From an uncultured Collinsella sp. (GTDB lineage Bacteria; Actinomycetota; Coriobacteriia; Coriobacteriales; Coriobacteriaceae): DNA of 33,214 nucleotides. The position numbers and the translations under genes were made by a program. Below the pieces are notes generated by a model, which was not told where the DNA came from, ran no database searches, and saw nothing but the letters and a program-made list of their open reading frames with translations. Where the stretch lies: positions 1-33,214 of the forward strand of contig CAKURW010000020.1 in assembly GCA_934675795.1 (NCBI GenBank), given 5' to 3'. Numbering within the stretch: the first letter of the stretch is position 1; each line of letters begins with the position of its first letter. Of this stretch, positions 32,636-33,214 are shown piece by piece.

Positions 32636-32956
32636 TTACTGGCCAATCCAGTGTTGCGCATAGCTCTTAATGTCCTCGGTAAAACCGTCAAGGTCGTCAA
32701 GGGTGATCACGCTGTCGATAAGCAAATTGGCTATCTCGCGGTGCATTGTGCTGCGGCGAATGTCGTTTGCAATTACGCCTGAGGACAGCTTGTCTCTATT
32801 GAGGCGCTCTTCTAGTGCCCAAAATCTACTGGACGCTTCACTGTCGCCGTTCAGCATCTCAACGTACTGGCCGATGAGCTTTTCCATATAACGTTCTTGC
32901 CATTGAGGAAGCATTTTCTTAAACAGCTTCCAGTCGCTTTCGGCTACGTCGCGCAT
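32636..32956 (-). CDS. Small conserved protein of unknown function
   Basis: A 106-aa soluble, probably all-helical protein (MRDVAESDWKLFKKMLPQWQ, ERYMEKLIGQYVEML, FWALEERLNRDK, ANLLIDSVITLDDLDGFTED). Similar proteins are frequent in gut Firmicutes and Actinobacteria, sometimes labelled multidrug transporter without reason, since there is no membrane segment. The start at 32956 has GGAGG 4 nt upstream; an upstream TTG at 32974 is less likely. A promoter lies at 33139-33167, which implies a leader of about 170 nt. The region is AT-richer than the transporter operon. Confidence 0.75.
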   Translation of the reverse strand: MRDVAESDWKLFKKMLPQWQERYMEKLIGQYVEMLNGDSEASSRFWALEERLNRDKLSSGVIANDIRRSTMHREIANLLIDSVITLDDLDGFTEDIKSYAQHWIGQ

Positions 32957-33138
32957 ATGTCCTCCGCTCGTCAAACGGGCTTTTCATTTGCTTTTATTCT
33001 ATTTGCTTTTCGCTCACAGGCGTGGATGAGAGGCGCTCTTTAGCCTTCGAGATTGGGCTTGAATGGGTTGTATGCCACAAAACGGGCCTATCTACTACGT
33101 TTAATTGGATACCCTCAACCATGCCGGGAAAACGAAAA

Positions 33139-33167
33139 ATAAAACCGACGCTCCTATAAGTTGTCAA
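33139..33167 (-). promoter_or_regulatory. Sigma70-type promoter of the small-protein gene
   Basis: On the minus strand TTGACA (33162-33167) and TTTTAT (33139-33144) are spaced by exactly 17 bp. The stretch from here to 32957 contains a 42-codon frame without a ribosome site; I see nothing else in it. Confidence 0.65.
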
Positions 33168-33214
33168 GAGGCAGTTTGCGGGAGCGCTCTCTCCAATTCG
33201 CACAGGAGCTCGTA

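Noticed and set aside
32994..33203. A 69-codon minus-strand frame at the window end
   Set aside because: It spans the TTGACA-17-TTTTAT promoter, lacks a ribosome site, and matches no known family.

Overview
The window looks like a chromosomal segment of a GC-rich, fermentative, gut-type Actinobacterium of the class Coriobacteriia, with Collinsella as the closest fit. This is inferred from codon use, the pyruvate formate-lyase/sucrose-PTS gene content, Shine-Dalgarno led genes and the style of the intergenic palindromes. No rRNA, tRNA or CRISPR array was found, so the genus is not proven.

Layout. 1-1374: a MarR regulator and the 5' part of a multidrug-type ABC exporter on the minus strand, with a 16-bp inverted repeat over the marR start. 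1586-3463: a short-chain dehydrogenase and a 2-keto-3-deoxygluconate permease. 3546-6318: pyruvate formate-lyase encoded in two pieces, a 683-aa catalytic core and a separate 83-aa glycyl-radical domain. 6561-12237: a sucrose/fructoside regulon (LacI regulator, atypical GH32, PTS EIIBC, canonical GH32) with repeated operators. 12514-17236: DegV, the PFL-activating enzyme, a penicillin-binding serine hydrolase, MTA/SAH nucleosidase and EngB. 17240-20577: an AT-richer accessory island with a DUF3990/DUF3791-HTH toxin-antitoxin-like operon, a zinc-ribbon membrane protein and a divergent XRE regulator. 20715-26007: aspartate-family amino-acid genes (thrB and thrC on minus, lysC and asd on plus). 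26022-28136: a repeat-rich scar zone with ogt and broken abi and chloride-channel fragments. 28137-33214: a GyrI-like protein behind a LexA-type box, a two-gene ABC exporter bracketed by inverted repeats, and a small conserved protein.

How the genes work together. Sucrose enters by PTS and is hydrolysed by GH32 enzymes. Glycolytic pyruvate is cleaved by PFL, whose radical is installed by the activase at 13542 on the small separately encoded subunit. ThrB, ThrC, LysC and Asd cover most of the aspartate-to-threonine route; homoserine dehydrogenase is not in the window.

The most unusual signals are: (1) a family of nested intergenic palindromes (6335-6479, 20578-20688, 26022-26151, with a diverged member at 21611-21722) whose arms differ completely but stay complementary, while two unpaired internal motifs (GTCCTCGRNCAT and CTGCGGA) are conserved; (2) the split PFL; and (3) a second hairpin family with a constant 13-nt loop (RGGGACAGRYTYA), two copies of which bracket the 29-32.5 kb ABC exporter as near-perfect 35-bp inverted repeats.
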